From Lachnoclostridium sp. UBA903 (lineage in GTDB: Bacteria; Bacillota; Clostridia; Lachnospirales; Lachnospiraceae): a DNA stretch of 64,000 nt. The stretch lies in NCBI GenBank assembly GCA_002294045.1, contig DBEP01000006.1, positions 18,442 through 82,441 on the forward strand. The letters are read 5' to 3'. Below are positions 19,811 through 28,587 of this stretch, in pieces. Under the pieces are notes generated by a model. The model saw nothing but the letters and a program-made list of their open reading frames with translations, had not been told where the DNA came from and ran no database searches. Within the stretch, counting starts at the first letter, position 1, and each line of letters opens with the position of its first letter. The position numbers and the translations under genes were made by a program.

Positions 19811-19845
19811 GTGCTATAATGAGTATTGTAGGCATATTACAGCAC
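19811..19845 (-). other. stem-loop in rpoB leader
   Basis: Arms GTGCTGTAAT and ATTATAGCAC pair (one G-U) just downstream of the rpoB start point. This may be a 5' stabilising or attenuating hairpin in a leader of about 230 nt. Confidence 0.5.
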
Positions 19846-19860
19846 AATAGTGCATCTTTC

Positions 19861-19889
19861 ATATTATCATAAGGTTTTCAAGATGTCAA
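19861..19889 (-). promoter_or_regulatory. rpoBC promoter
   Basis: Minus-strand -35 TTGACA (19884-19889), 17-bp spacer and -10 TAATAT (19861-19866). The leader is about 235 nt. It gives rpoBC its own transcription separate from rplJL. Confidence 0.88.
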
Positions 19890-20003
19890 CATATTTTTGT
19901 TGACTTTTTCTATTTCTCCTGAAACATAAACAGATAATTCCTTAACTTAATTGTATACCCAAAAATAGATACTCTATACGGGGGACCCCTGCCTTTTTCA
20001 TGA

Positions 20004-20073
20004 AGTCCGCCACAGCGCGACCCAAAGCGGAGGATTTTTATCTCATAGGACGAACTTTCCTATGAGATAAAAA
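20004..20073 (-). repeat. terminator-associated hairpin repeat, copy 4
   Basis: The clearest copy. A stem of 16 bp (TTTTTATCTCATAGGA with its complement) surrounds the loop CGAACTT, next to AAAGCGGAGG. It starts at the T-run of the rplL terminator. Confidence 0.8.
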
Positions 20074-20105
20074 GTCTGTCCCAAAAAAACCCGGGAACAG
20101 ACTTT
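20071..20105 (-). terminator. rplJL terminator
   Basis: Minus-strand arms AAAGTCTGTTCCC and GGGACAGACTTT followed by TTTATC, 16 nt past the rplL stop. Confidence 0.85.
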
Positions 20106-20120
20106 AGAATTAACCGATTA

Positions 20121-20489
20121 TTATTTAATTGTAACTTTAGCGCCTTCCGCTTCAAGCTTAGTTTTGATTTCGGCAGCTTCATCTTTAGAAGCACCTTCTT
20201 TAAGGGTTTTAGGAGCTCCGTCAACAAGATCTTTTGCTTCTTTTAAGCCCAAACCTGTGATTTCACGAACAACCTTGATAACCTTAACCTTGTTAGCACC
20301 AACTTCTGTCAATTCTACGTCAAATTCTGTCTTTTCCTCTTCCGCTGCGGCTCCGCCTGCTGCCGGTCCGGCTACCACTACACCTGCTGCTGCGGATACA
20401 CCGAATTCTTCTTCGCATGCTTTTACCAATTCATTTAATTCTAATACTGTTAAGCCTTTAATAGCTTCAATAAATTCCTGAGTAGTCAT
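20121..20489 (-). CDS. rplL: 50S ribosomal protein L7/L12
   Basis: A 122-aa stalk protein that recruits translation factors. It has the N-terminal dimerisation helix (MTTQEFIEAIKGLTVLELNE), an Ala/Gly/Glu hinge and the C-terminal factor-binding domain KTEFDVELTEVGANKVKVIK. The start has a GGAGGTAT ribosome binding site. It is co-transcribed with rplJ and so under L10-leader control. Confidence 0.98.
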   Translation of the reverse strand: MTTQEFIEAIKGLTVLELNELVKACEEEFGVSAAAGVVVAGPAAGGAAAEEEKTEFDVELTEVGANKVKVIKVVREITGLGLKEAKDLVDGAPKTLKEGASKDEAAEIKTKLEAEGAKVTIK

Positions 20490-20555
20490 TATGATATACC
20501 TCCGTTTTATAATTTTAAACTATTTTTTGATTCATTTTATACTTAATGATATTCC

Positions 20556-21050
20556 TTATGCCGCTCCTTCTTGCTTATCAGCAATCTGCTTAAGAACACG
20601 GGCAAAGTTGGAAATAGGAGACTGCAAGCTTCCAAGTAATTTGGAAATAAGCACTTCTCTTGAAGGAATTGTTGCCACAAGCTGAACGCCTTTTGCGTCA
20701 TAATAGTTTCCTTCAATAACACCGGCTTTAAACTCTAACTTGGGAGAAGTCTTAATTACTTCATTGATGATTCTTGCGGGAGCAGTTGCATCCTCAACAC
20801 CAAATGCAACGGCTGTCGGTCCTTCTAAATGTTTGTCTAAAGCTTCGTATACGGTTCCCTCAAATGCACGCTTTAACAATGTATTTTTGTAAACTTTATA
20901 TACAACACCTGCTTCTCTTAACTGCCTACGAAGTTTCGTATCTTCTTCCACAGTAAGTCCGCGGTAGTCTACAGCTATGATTGCTTTAGCACTGTTTACA
21001 TGTCCTTTAATCTCGTCAACGATAGGTTGTTTAAGTTCTACATTTGCCAT
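20556..21050 (-). CDS. rplJ: 50S ribosomal protein L10
   Basis: A 164-aa base of the ribosomal stalk and autoregulator of its own operon. It begins MANVELKQPIVDEIKGHVNS and has the conserved DYRGLTVEE segment. AGGAGGTG precedes the ATG. The structured leader upstream is the expected binding site of L10-L12. Confidence 0.97.
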   Translation of the reverse strand: MANVELKQPIVDEIKGHVNSAKAIIAVDYRGLTVEEDTKLRRQLREAGVVYKVYKNTLLKRAFEGTVYEALDKHLEGPTAVAFGVEDATAPARIINEVIKTSPKLEFKAGVIEGNYYDAKGVQLVATIPSREVLISKLLGSLQSPISNFARVLKQIADKQEGAA

Positions 21051-21109
21051 TCTAGTACACCTCCTTATAGATTTTACGCAAATACTGCTTATGCTTTATG
21101 ATTAGTCCA

Positions 21110-21242
21110 AGGAAAAAATAAGTCCCTTACTGTATGACAGTAAGGGACTTTATAAGTCATCTTAAGATTCTTATCCCTCGGTAGGCGTTTTCATCTTATG
21201 CCTTGCGGCACCTACTGTCTTCGGCAGTGATTGCATTAAAAA
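21110..21242 (-). ncRNA. L10 leader (ribosomal protein autoregulatory element)
   Basis: Minus-strand sequence with the GCCGAAGACAGTAGGTGCCG and GCCTACCGAGGGAT segments typical of Firmicute L10 leaders. The two arms GTAGG/CCTAC enclose the kink-turn region. It ends in an intrinsic terminator (21112-21148), so excess L10-L12 should stop transcription before rplJ. Confidence 0.88.
21112..21148 (-). terminator. attenuator terminator of L10 leader
   Basis: A 13-bp stem AAGTCCCTTACTG/CAGTAAGGGACTT with a 5-nt loop, followed by ATTTTTTCC on the minus strand. Confidence 0.9.
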
Positions 21243-21296
21243 GTATAACATTAATCTATTATAGTGTCAACCATAAATCAAATTTTCTTTGCAAAA

Positions 21297-21992
21297 TTAC
21301 TGGCTTAATTTAGCTGTGTTTAATTTCACACCAGGTCCCATAGTGGAAGCTAATGTAACGCTTTTAAGATATTGTCCTTTTGCAGCAGAGGGCTTTGCTT
21401 TATTGATTGCACCGATCAGCGTCTGGAAGTTGTCCGCTAACTGCTCTTCGCTAAAAGAAGCTTTTCCCAACGGCACATGAATAATATTTGTTTTATCTAA
21501 TCTGTACTCAATCTTACCTGCTTTAATATCTTTAACAGCTTTTGTTACATCCATGGTAACAGTTCCCGCTTTCGGGTTAGGCATTAAACCCTTGGGTCCG
21601 AGAACACGGCCTAAGCGGCCTACAACACCCATCATATCCGGAGTTGCAACTATAACGTCAAAATCCAGCCAGCCTTCATTCTGGATCTTAGGTACTAATT
21701 CTTCACCGCCAACATGATCTGCACCGGCCGCTTCTGCCTCACCAACCTTATCGCCCTTTGCAAATACAAGCACTTTGACAGTTTTGCCGGTTCCATGAGG
21801 CAGAACAACTGCGCCACGTACCTGCTGGTCAGCATGACGTCCGTCAACACCAAGTCTGATGTGGGCTTCTACTGTTTCATCGAATTTAGCAACTGCTGCT
21901 TTCTTAACTAAACTAATTGCATCTGCTGCATCATATAAAGTAGCTCTGTCGATAAGCTTGGCAGCTTCAGCGTATTTCTTTCCTCTTTTCAT
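21297..21992 (-). CDS. rplA: 50S ribosomal protein L1
   Basis: A 231-aa L1-stalk protein. Conserved segments are RGAVVLPHGTGK, GPKGLMPNPKAGTVT and the C-terminal SVTLASTMGPGVKL. AGGAGG lies before the ATG. It follows rplK by 121 bp, and the pair is normally autoregulated by L1. Confidence 0.98.
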   Translation of the reverse strand: MKRGKKYAEAAKLIDRATLYDAADAISLVKKAAVAKFDETVEAHIRLGVDGRHADQQVRGAVVLPHGTGKTVKVLVFAKGDKVGEAEAAGADHVGGEELVPKIQNEGWLDFDVIVATPDMMGVVGRLGRVLGPKGLMPNPKAGTVTMDVTKAVKDIKAGKIEYRLDKTNIIHVPLGKASFSEEQLADNFQTLIGAINKAKPSAAKGQYLKSVTLASTMGPGVKLNTAKLSQ

Positions 21993-22113
21993 TCTATTAA
22001 CCTCCTAGTGGTAGTATCGGGAGTATACAAAATTTTTCATGTATTGCGAAAATTGCACGGCAATTTTCTATGGCTGCTTCATAGCCATTACCCTCCCACA
22101 GTATTACAGTTTC

Positions 22114-22539
22114 TTAGTCAACAACCGTGATTCCCATGCTTCTTGCAGTACCGGAAATCATGCTGATTGCTGAATCAATGTTTGCTGCGTTTAAGTCAGG
22201 CATTTTAAGTTCTGCTATTTTCTTTACTTCTGCTTTTGTAATGGTAGCAACCTTGTTCTTATTCGGTACGGCAGAACCGGATTTCAGATTGCATGCCTTC
22301 TTTAAAAGAACTGCAGCAGGCGGAGTTTTTGTAATAAAGCTGAAGCTTCTGTCCTGATATACCGTAATTACAACAGGAATAATCATGCCATCTTGATCTG
22401 CTGTTCTTGCATTGAATTCTTTAGTAAACTGTACGATGTTAACACCATGCTGGCCCAAAGCCGGCCCAACCGGCGGGGCTGGTGTAGCCTTTCCAGCAGG
22501 GATTTGTAATTTAATATAACCTGTAACTTTCTTTGCCAT
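22114..22539 (-). CDS. rplK: 50S ribosomal protein L11
   Basis: A 141-aa GTPase-centre protein, with LQIPAGKATPAPPVGPALGQ at the N-terminus and the RNA-binding domain toward the C-terminus ending in GTARSMGITV. AGGAGG ribosome binding site. Standard length and order. Confidence 0.98.
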   Translation of the reverse strand: MAKKVTGYIKLQIPAGKATPAPPVGPALGQHGVNIVQFTKEFNARTADQDGMIIPVVITVYQDRSFSFITKTPPAAVLLKKACNLKSGSAVPNKNKVATITKAEVKKIAELKMPDLNAANIDSAISMISGTARSMGITVVD

Positions 22540-22638
22540 TATAGAATACCTCCTAAAATTGTGGTCTTATCGGGATTGCCCTCCCACCATCCGGATTGCT
22601 TTCCTTATTAGAAAATCCATACTCCGGATGTTTTGCAA

Positions 22639-23154
22639 TTACATTTTTTTGATATCCGTAAAACTTATTTCGACAGGAGTTTCACGTCCAAACATATCAA
22701 CACTGATTGTGACAATCTGTTTATGAGTATTAATCTGCTTAATGATTCCTGTTGTATTCTCCCACACACCGGAGATTACCTCTACAGTATCACCTATTTC
22801 AAAGTCTATCACAACATCATCTTTTCTGATTCCCATTGACTTCATTTCCATTTCCGTTAAGGGAACCGGTTTGGATCCGGGACCGACGAATCCTGTAACG
22901 CCTCTCGTATTACGAACTACGTACCAGGTATCGTCGTTCATTTCCATGTTAAGCAAAACATATCCAGGGAACATCTTCTTCTGAACTTTTTTCTTAACGC
23001 CGTTCTTTACTTCAATTACATCCTGAAGGGGAACGGAAACCTCCAATATCTGATCTTGAAGTTTTCTGTTTTCTATTGTTTTCTCAATGTTGGCTTTTAC
23101 CTTATTCTCATATCCTGAGTAAGTATGAACAACGTACCAATTCGCCTTTGACAT
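22639..23154 (-). CDS. nusG: transcription termination/antitermination factor NusG
   Basis: A 171-aa two-domain factor that binds RNA polymerase. The NGN domain (WYVVHTYSGYENKVKANIEK) is followed by a KOW domain (IGDTVEVISGVWENTTGIIK). It follows secE by 15 bp in the usual secE-nusG pair. Confidence 0.97.
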   Translation of the reverse strand: MSKANWYVVHTYSGYENKVKANIEKTIENRKLQDQILEVSVPLQDVIEVKNGVKKKVQKKMFPGYVLLNMEMNDDTWYVVRNTRGVTGFVGPGSKPVPLTEMEMKSMGIRKDDVVIDFEIGDTVEVISGVWENTTGIIKQINTHKQIVTISVDMFGRETPVEISFTDIKKM

Positions 23155-23169
23155 ATAATCACCTATATC

Positions 23170-23379
23170 CTATTTGATAAGAACTTCTATACCGTATTTA
23201 ATGCCTAAATCCAATATAGAAATTATTACACCTAAAATTACGGATATTACAATGACCGCCACCGACTGCTTCGCTAGTGATTCTCGGTCAGGCCAGACGA
23301 TTTTATTAAATTCCGCCTTCAAACCTTTAAACCAGCTTTTCTTTGGAACTTTATCCGTGGTATTAGCAGTATCTCCCAT
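23170..23379 (-). CDS. secE: preprotein translocase subunit SecE
   Basis: Small Sec translocon subunit with one C-terminal membrane helix (VAVIVISVILGVIISIL) and the conserved amphipathic segment FNKIVWPDRESL. I use the ATG at 23377-23379 (69 aa), which has ribosome binding site AAGGAAAGTG. An ATG eight codons upstream has none. Confidence 0.93.
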   Translation of the reverse strand: MGDTANTTDKVPKKSWFKGLKAEFNKIVWPDRESLAKQSVAVIVISVILGVIISILDLGIKYGIEVLIK

Positions 23380-23514
23380 ATTTTCACTTTCCTTTCTTAA
23401 CAATGCAGTTATAAAGTACCCATCAAAACAACCCTTTGTTATTTGTTATAAGGATTATCTTAAATTAAATAAAACCTTTATATAATTCTCTGCCTGTATA
23501 GAAGATTAGTCATC

Positions 23515-23664
23515 TTACTTTGTTTCTTTGTGTAATGTGTGTGATTTACAGAACTTACAATACTTTTTAGTTTCCATTCTGTCTGGATGTGTTTTCTTTT
23601 CCTTTGTCATGTTATAGTTACGTTGTTTACATTCTGTACATGCCAATGTAATCTTTACGCGCAC
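23515..23664 (-). CDS. rpmG: 50S ribosomal protein L33
   Basis: A 49-aa zinc-ribbon ribosomal protein reading VRVKITLACTECKQRNY and ending KFCKSHTLHKETK. Two CXXC pairs (CTEC, CKFC) make it the zinc-binding form. The start is GTG at 23662-23664 with a strong GGAGGTGG ribosome binding site. It is first in the rpmG-secE-nusG unit. No tRNA-Trp is visible between rpmG and secE. Confidence 0.96.
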   Translation of the reverse strand: MRVKITLACTECKQRNYNMTKEKKTHPDRMETKKYCKFCKSHTLHKETK

Positions 23665-23802
23665 AACTTCCACCTCCGCTTAAATTTTAAATTATGTGGA
23701 CTTTCATTTTACATCATGATTCTGTAATCATTTATATGTTTTGTAAAATATCCGGTACACGGTTTTTAGGCATAAAAAAAAGACCTCTTCCATCGCTAGT
23801 CT

Positions 23803-23831
23803 AATATAACATACTCTATCTCGTACGTCAA
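23803..23831 (-). promoter_or_regulatory. promoter of rpmG-secE-nusG
   Basis: Minus-strand -35 TTGACG (23826-23831), 17-bp spacer and -10 TATATT (23803-23808). The leader is about 130 nt. The rest of the 23665-24068 gap holds only AT-rich sequence. Confidence 0.82.
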
Positions 23832-24068
23832 TATTTTTTTTAAAATGCTATATAATTATAATACTTCTTAAGAATTATTTCAAGTTTTATTTAAAATTTC
23901 GATAAAAATTCATAATTTCTTAATTTTTCAGCAAATCCAGTAACAGAAACTTAATATTACAGTGCGTACTTATAACAGGCTGCCGTAATCAGCCGCCATA
24001 AACGAATCCATTTCTCTTTGGGAAACGGCCTGTAATTTGGAGTCTGTCCGGCAGTTGATATGGAAATA

Positions 24069-25106
24069 TCATTGATTTACTTTAAAATTTTTAACGGACC
24101 CGCCTTTAACCAGCTGAACTTTCAGATATATATTATCCAGAGAAGTAGTCATCGGGCTTTCAATTAAATTAATGAGCTGCCTGGCAGCTTCCGCTCCAAT
24201 CCTGTCCGTATCCTGCTTGATGGTGGTAAGCTTGGGCTCCAGGGCCTGTGCAACCGAGATACCGTCATACCCTGCCACCGATATATCGTCGGGTATTTTA
24301 AGACCCAGTCTTCTTGCGGTGTTCATAACACCCAGGGCAGCATAATCGTCCGATGCAATGATACAGGTAGGCGGTGCAGGCAATTGAAGCAGGCCCAGGG
24401 CCAATTCTTCAGCAGATTCCGCACTGCGGTATATTCCCTCCACGTAATACTCCTCCGGAATTAAGATACCGTTTTCCCTCAATACATTATTAAAACTGAC
24501 TAAACGGTTATGTGTTACGAAGGATCTGGTTCCATGAATATATGCAATTTTTGTATGTCCCTGATTAATAATATATTGAGCCAGCTGCCTCATTCCGTCC
24601 ACATTATCGGACAATACGGAAATCGCTTCATTAAATGCATGGTCTATGGTTACAACAGGATAATCACTGTTAACTAATTCCAGCACTTCCGGTTCGTTAA
24701 ATTCGGCGCACGCAATAAAAACACCGTCAAAATTACGGCAGCGGCAGTGGTCCAGATAGGTCATCTTCCGGTTGCCTATATTATGTTCTATGAATGTAAT
24801 ATCATATCCCCGTTTAGCTGCCTTTTCCTTAAAGGAAGCCAAAATATGGGCAAAATATTCGTTCCGCAGGCCGTGGTTGGTTAAAGTGGAAAACAGTACT
24901 CCTATATTATAAGTTTTCCTCATCTTCAGCACCCTGGCATTGGCCTCCGGCAGATATCCGGTTTCTCTGGCTGCTTTTAAAACCATTTGCCTTGTCGTTT
25001 CGCTGATATCCTGATACCCATTCAATGCCTTACTGACAGTCGAAACCGACACACCGCATTTTAATGAAAGCTCTTTTATTGTTGCCACTTTTTTCACCAC
25101 CGTCAT
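24069..25106 (-). CDS. LacI-family transcriptional regulator
   Basis: A repressor of up to 345 aa. The N-terminal helix-turn-helix is VATIKELSLKCGVSVSTVSK, followed by a hinge and a sugar-binding-type effector domain ending TTIKQDTDRIGAEAARQLINL. The ATG at 25106 is only 2 nt from AAAGGA, so the real start may be one of two GTG codons at 25100 or 25097. It begins 5 nt after the EetB-like gene and may be the last gene of the rnf operon. Target unknown. Confidence 0.85.
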   Translation of the reverse strand: MTVVKKVATIKELSLKCGVSVSTVSKALNGYQDISETTRQMVLKAARETGYLPEANARVLKMRKTYNIGVLFSTLTNHGLRNEYFAHILASFKEKAAKRGYDITFIEHNIGNRKMTYLDHCRCRNFDGVFIACAEFNEPEVLELVNSDYPVVTIDHAFNEAISVLSDNVDGMRQLAQYIINQGHTKIAYIHGTRSFVTHNRLVSFNNVLRENGILIPEEYYVEGIYRSAESAEELALGLLQLPAPPTCIIASDDYAALGVMNTARRLGLKIPDDISVAGYDGISVAQALEPKLTTIKQDTDRIGAEAARQLINLIESPMTTSLDNIYLKVQLVKGGSVKNFKVNQ

Positions 25107-25111
25107 TTCCT

Positions 25112-25618
25112 TTACAAGTTAGATAATTTCATCTGCACTTTTAACAGCCAGACTCCAAGTAATCCTACCACAAGTCCTGTTATGGTACCGGCAATAAGCA
25201 GCACCGGCAGATAATATGCAATACTTTTCGTCTGCAGAACTACGATTGCCACTGCAATCTGCCCGATATTGTGGCTGATACCTCCGGCTACGCTCACTCC
25301 TATGATGCTGAAGGCCTTCCCTTTTTTGCAGATACACATAACCAGCCAGCTAAGCAGGCCTCCGGCTATACTGTATAATATTCCGGCCATGTTTCCAAAA
25401 GTAAATCCAACCAGTATAATTCTGATACAGGATATTACAAAGGCTTCCTTCACTCCCATTGCATACAATACCGTGAGAACCACTATATTGGCCAGACCAA
25501 GCTTAACACCGTAAATACCTACGGAGAAAGGAATCAGTACTTCAATATAGCTGAATACAAAGGCCAGTGCAACAAACATGCCGTAAAAAGCCGCCTTTTT
25601 TGCTTTGGAACTTCTCAT
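25112..25618 (-). CDS. eetB: Gx transporter family membrane protein, EetB-like
   Basis: A 168-aa protein with about five membrane helices, of the family named Gx transporter or heptaprenyl diphosphate synthase component I. Such a protein, EetB, is encoded with NDH-2, EetA, DmkA, DmkB, PplA and ApbE in Gram-positive flavin-based extracellular electron transfer (EET) loci. Here it follows rnfB by 63 bp and the other EET-type genes lie a few kilobases upstream. The biochemical role of the family is not established. The alternative reading is a polyprenyl synthesis or ECF-type transport subunit. Confidence 0.7.
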   Translation of the reverse strand: MRSSKAKKAAFYGMFVALAFVFSYIEVLIPFSVGIYGVKLGLANIVVLTVLYAMGVKEAFVISCIRIILVGFTFGNMAGILYSIAGGLLSWLVMCICKKGKAFSIIGVSVAGGISHNIGQIAVAIVVLQTKSIAYYLPVLLIAGTITGLVVGLLGVWLLKVQMKLSNL

Positions 25619-25681
25619 TTCATTTATTTCCTTTCTTTAGTAAATCCCGTTAACTTAATTTAAGAAAGAGGCAAACAAGCT

Positions 25682-26554
25682 CTAAGCTCCCAAAGATTTT
25701 TCTTTCCAGTCCGATAAAATTACCCTCGTAGGACATTTCTGGGCACATTTGCCACAGTTGGTACATTTGCTGTAATCTATTCGGGCAAGGTTGTTTTCCA
25801 CTTTAACCGCATCATATTCACAGGCCCTGACACACATCATGCAGCCGATACAGCCGATACTGCAGCCGGCCTTCACATCCTTGCCTTTATCCTTAGAGCT
25901 GCATCTTACGAAATGCTGCGTATTATAAGGTACCAGCTCAATTAAATGATTGGGACATTCTTTTATGCATAATCCGCAGGAAGTACACTTTTCTTTATCA
26001 ACAACTGCCACACCGTCAATCACATGTATTGCATCAAATTGACAGACCTTTACACAGGAACCAAAGCCAGTACAGCCATAACCGCATTGTTTGGGACCTC
26101 TTCCCGGAGTAAAGGCAGCTTTTTTACAATCCGGAATACCGTAATAATTATATTTTACTTTCGTTTTATCGCAGGTACCCGCACATTTCACGAAAGCCAC
26201 CTGCTTTTCGGTCTCTTCTGCATTGGTACCCATAACTTCCGCAATCTGACTATGTGCCTTGCTGTTTGCAACAGGACAAGCATTGACGGGCGCTTTCCCT
26301 GCCGCAATGGCCTGTGCCAGGTTATCGCATCCCGGATAGCCGCAGGCGCCGCAGTTATTTCCAGGCAAAAGCTCACGAACCAACTGTTCCTTTTCATCCG
26401 CTACCACTTCTAATTTCTTGGCCGCAACACCCAAAAACAGCCCTATGAGCACTCCGGTAGCACTGATTAGTAAAGCAGCTGTTCCCACCCCTGTTAAATT
26501 AAGGGCTAAAAAAGGAAATCCGTTAAATAGAATACTATTGATAATCTGAATCAT
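25682..26554 (-). CDS. rnfB: Rnf electron transport complex subunit B
   Basis: A 290-aa ferredoxin-interacting subunit of the Rnf complex (ferredoxin:NAD+ oxidoreductase coupled to ion pumping). It has an N-terminal membrane anchor, a CGACGYPGC Fe-S motif near residue 70, and several 4Fe-4S binding motifs, including CTSCGLCIKECPNH and CTNCGKCAQKCPT. It is last in the rnfCDGEAB order. Confidence 0.96.
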   Translation of the reverse strand: MIQIINSILFNGFPFLALNLTGVGTAALLISATGVLIGLFLGVAAKKLEVVADEKEQLVRELLPGNNCGACGYPGCDNLAQAIAAGKAPVNACPVANSKAHSQIAEVMGTNAEETEKQVAFVKCAGTCDKTKVKYNYYGIPDCKKAAFTPGRGPKQCGYGCTGFGSCVKVCQFDAIHVIDGVAVVDKEKCTSCGLCIKECPNHLIELVPYNTQHFVRCSSKDKGKDVKAGCSIGCIGCMMCVRACEYDAVKVENNLARIDYSKCTNCGKCAQKCPTRVILSDWKEKSLGA

Positions 26555-26571
26555 ATTTATCTATTCACCTC

Positions 26572-27147
26572 CTATATTAAACCGGAGAATCCGAAAAATG
26601 CAATAGCCATAAGTCCTGAAGTTATTAAAACAATCGGCATTCCCTGAAATGATGTTGTTATATCATTATGTTCAATTCTTTCACGTATACCTGCTAAAAG
26701 GATAATGGCAATCAGATAACCGACCGCTGTTCCGATACCATTTACCACACTGGTTATAAATCCGTAATCCTTTTTCACATTTATAAGGGCCACACCCAAT
26801 ACCGCACAGTTGGTAGTTATGAGGGCTAAATATACACCAAGGGCATTATAAAGAGTCGGACTATACTTCTTTATTACCATTTCCACAAACTGGACCAGCG
26901 CTGCGATTACCAGAATAAATACTATGGTCTGCAGATATTCCAGTCCGCTGGGCACCAAAATAAATTTATAGATCAGGCTGGCACAGATTGAAGCAATTGT
27001 AATAACAAACACAACCGCAAAACCCATTCCGGCAGCTGTTTTTATTTTTCTGGAAACACCGACAAATGAACATAAGCCAAGGAACTGACTTAATACGACA
27101 TTGCTGACGAGCACAGAACCAATAAATACCAGTAATAATTCTCCCAT
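26572..27147 (-). CDS. rnfA: Rnf complex subunit A
   Basis: A 191-aa six-helix membrane subunit related to NqrE. It contains NVVLSQFLGLCSFVGVS and TTNCAVLG, which hold the cysteines of the intramembrane Fe centre shared with RnfE. AGGAGG ribosome binding site; 17 bp before rnfB. Confidence 0.96.
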   Translation of the reverse strand: MGELLLVFIGSVLVSNVVLSQFLGLCSFVGVSRKIKTAAGMGFAVVFVITIASICASLIYKFILVPSGLEYLQTIVFILVIAALVQFVEMVIKKYSPTLYNALGVYLALITTNCAVLGVALINVKKDYGFITSVVNGIGTAVGYLIAIILLAGIRERIEHNDITTSFQGMPIVLITSGLMAIAFFGFSGLI

Positions 27148-27158
27148 CTGAATCCTCC

Positions 27159-27929
27159 TTATTCCTTCTCTGCTTTTTGATTTATTTTTTCAATTTCTAT
27201 TTTCTCTCTGTTAACCAAACAGGAAATTCCGGCGCAGGCCTGACAATTTCCGCCGCAGGAAAGGCTAGATGCCGGCGCTGATCCATTAGTAGCGGATTTT
27301 AACTTAAACTTATTCTGCAATGCGGTTAATACGGCGAGTACAAAAAAAGCACCTGGCGCTAAAATGAAAATAATAGCCGGTTCATAAGATTCGGGCATAA
27401 TCCGGATATTAAAAGCCGTGCCGTTGCCAAGCAATTCCCTGAATAGTCCGATAAAAAGCAATCCAACCGTAAATCCTAAACCCATTCCTAATCCGTCCAT
27501 AACCGATAATCCCACGGAATGTTTATTGGCATAGGCTTCCGCCCTGCCAAGGATAATGCAGTTAACTACAATAAGAGGAATATAAATACCCAAAGAATCA
27601 TAAACGGATGGCACATACCCCTGTAATAAAAATTGAACGATTGTAACAAAAGATGCTACGATAACAATATAGGAAGGCATTCTGACTTTATTCGGAATTA
27701 TATTTCTCAATAAGGATATTAACAGGTTTGACATAACTAATACCGCCGTAGAGGATAATCCCATACCAATGGCATTGCTGGCGGAGGTCGTTACAGCCAG
27801 GGTAGGACATAGTCCGAGCATTAAAATAAAGATAGGGTTTTCTTTAATCAGTCCGTTTATAAACGGTTCCAAATAATTTTTCTTATCCGTATTCCCATTC
27901 TTACTGATATTTTTATTATTTTGACTCAT
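27159..27929 (-). CDS. rnfE: Rnf complex subunit E with cysteine-rich C-terminal tail
   Basis: A 256-aa membrane subunit paralogous to RnfA, with LGLCPTLAVTTS and VNCIILGRAEA carrying the intramembrane Fe-site cysteines. The last 45 or so residues extend beyond the membrane core and contain four cysteines, C225-x3-C229-x2-C232-x4-C237, followed by a charged stretch. The tail could bind a metal or a small Fe-S cluster. It overlaps rnfG by 14 bp. Confidence 0.94.
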   Translation of the reverse strand: MSQNNKNISKNGNTDKKNYLEPFINGLIKENPIFILMLGLCPTLAVTTSASNAIGMGLSSTAVLVMSNLLISLLRNIIPNKVRMPSYIVIVASFVTIVQFLLQGYVPSVYDSLGIYIPLIVVNCIILGRAEAYANKHSVGLSVMDGLGMGLGFTVGLLFIGLFRELLGNGTAFNIRIMPESYEPAIIFILAPGAFFVLAVLTALQNKFKLKSATNGSAPASSLSCGGNCQACAGISCLVNREKIEIEKINQKAEKE

Positions 27930-28587
27930 CCTGTTTTCCCCCTTCGTTACCTTCTGTTTCTACCAGTTCCGTAATGAAACAGATTCCCGAATTTACTGCA
28001 TTTACAACAGCCTTGGTGGTAATGGTGGCTCCGTTTAACGCATCTATTTCATTATCATTTGCCGCACCTGTTTTGGTATAAGTAAATTCATTTACTTTTT
28101 TATCTGCAAACTGGCTCTTAAAATCTGTCCCGGAGGCTTTTGCTCCAAGTCCCGCCGTTTCATTCATGGTCAGTATTTCCATCCCTTTTACCGTACCGTC
28201 CGTCCCATAGCCAAGGGACAAGGTAATGGCACCTCCATAGCCTTCCTGTGTGGTAACTACCACCACATACCCCAGTTTATTGCCGGACTCATCCGTAGCC
28301 GTCAACGCCTCATCAATGGTTACATTAGTATAACCCTTTGGTTCCAGCACCCCTGTCGCTTCCTGTATAAGAAGGGAAAGGGGTTCATCTTCCACAAACT
28401 CTGCTGCTTCCGGAAATACCGTACGGTAAGCATTTATTTTTGCTTGCAGATTCTGGGCTTCTATAACCGGCAAGGTAATCTCATGTACAAAACCCAGGGC
28501 AAGTCCAGCTATTAAGGTAATAACAAATAATATCATGGCATCCTTAAAAATGGTGCTTTTTCTGCTTAAGTTTGCTTCTTTACTCAC
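27916..28587 (-). CDS. rnfG: Rnf complex subunit G, covalent FMN carrier
   Basis: Single-helix subunit with an extracytoplasmic FMN-binding domain. The flavinylation motif reads DALNGAT (threonine 188), with Asn replacing the usual Ser/Thr. The FMN would be attached by ApbE. I choose GTG at 28585-28587 (223 aa): AGGAGG lies 9 nt upstream, whereas the ATG at 28608 is inside rnfD and has no ribosome binding site. Confidence 0.93.
   Translation of the reverse strand: MSKEANLSRKSTIFKDAMILFVITLIAGLALGFVHEITLPVIEAQNLQAKINAYRTVFPEAAEFVEDEPLSLLIQEATGVLEPKGYTNVTIDEALTATDESGNKLGYVVVVTTQEGYGGAITLSLGYGTDGTVKGMEILTMNETAGLGAKASGTDFKSQFADKKVNEFTYTKTGAANDNEIDALNGATITTKAVVNAVNSGICFITELVETEGNEGGKQDESK

Noticed and set aside
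23380..23514. tRNA-Trp between rpmG and secE
   Set aside because: No cloverleaf or anticodon arm seen; only AT-rich sequence.
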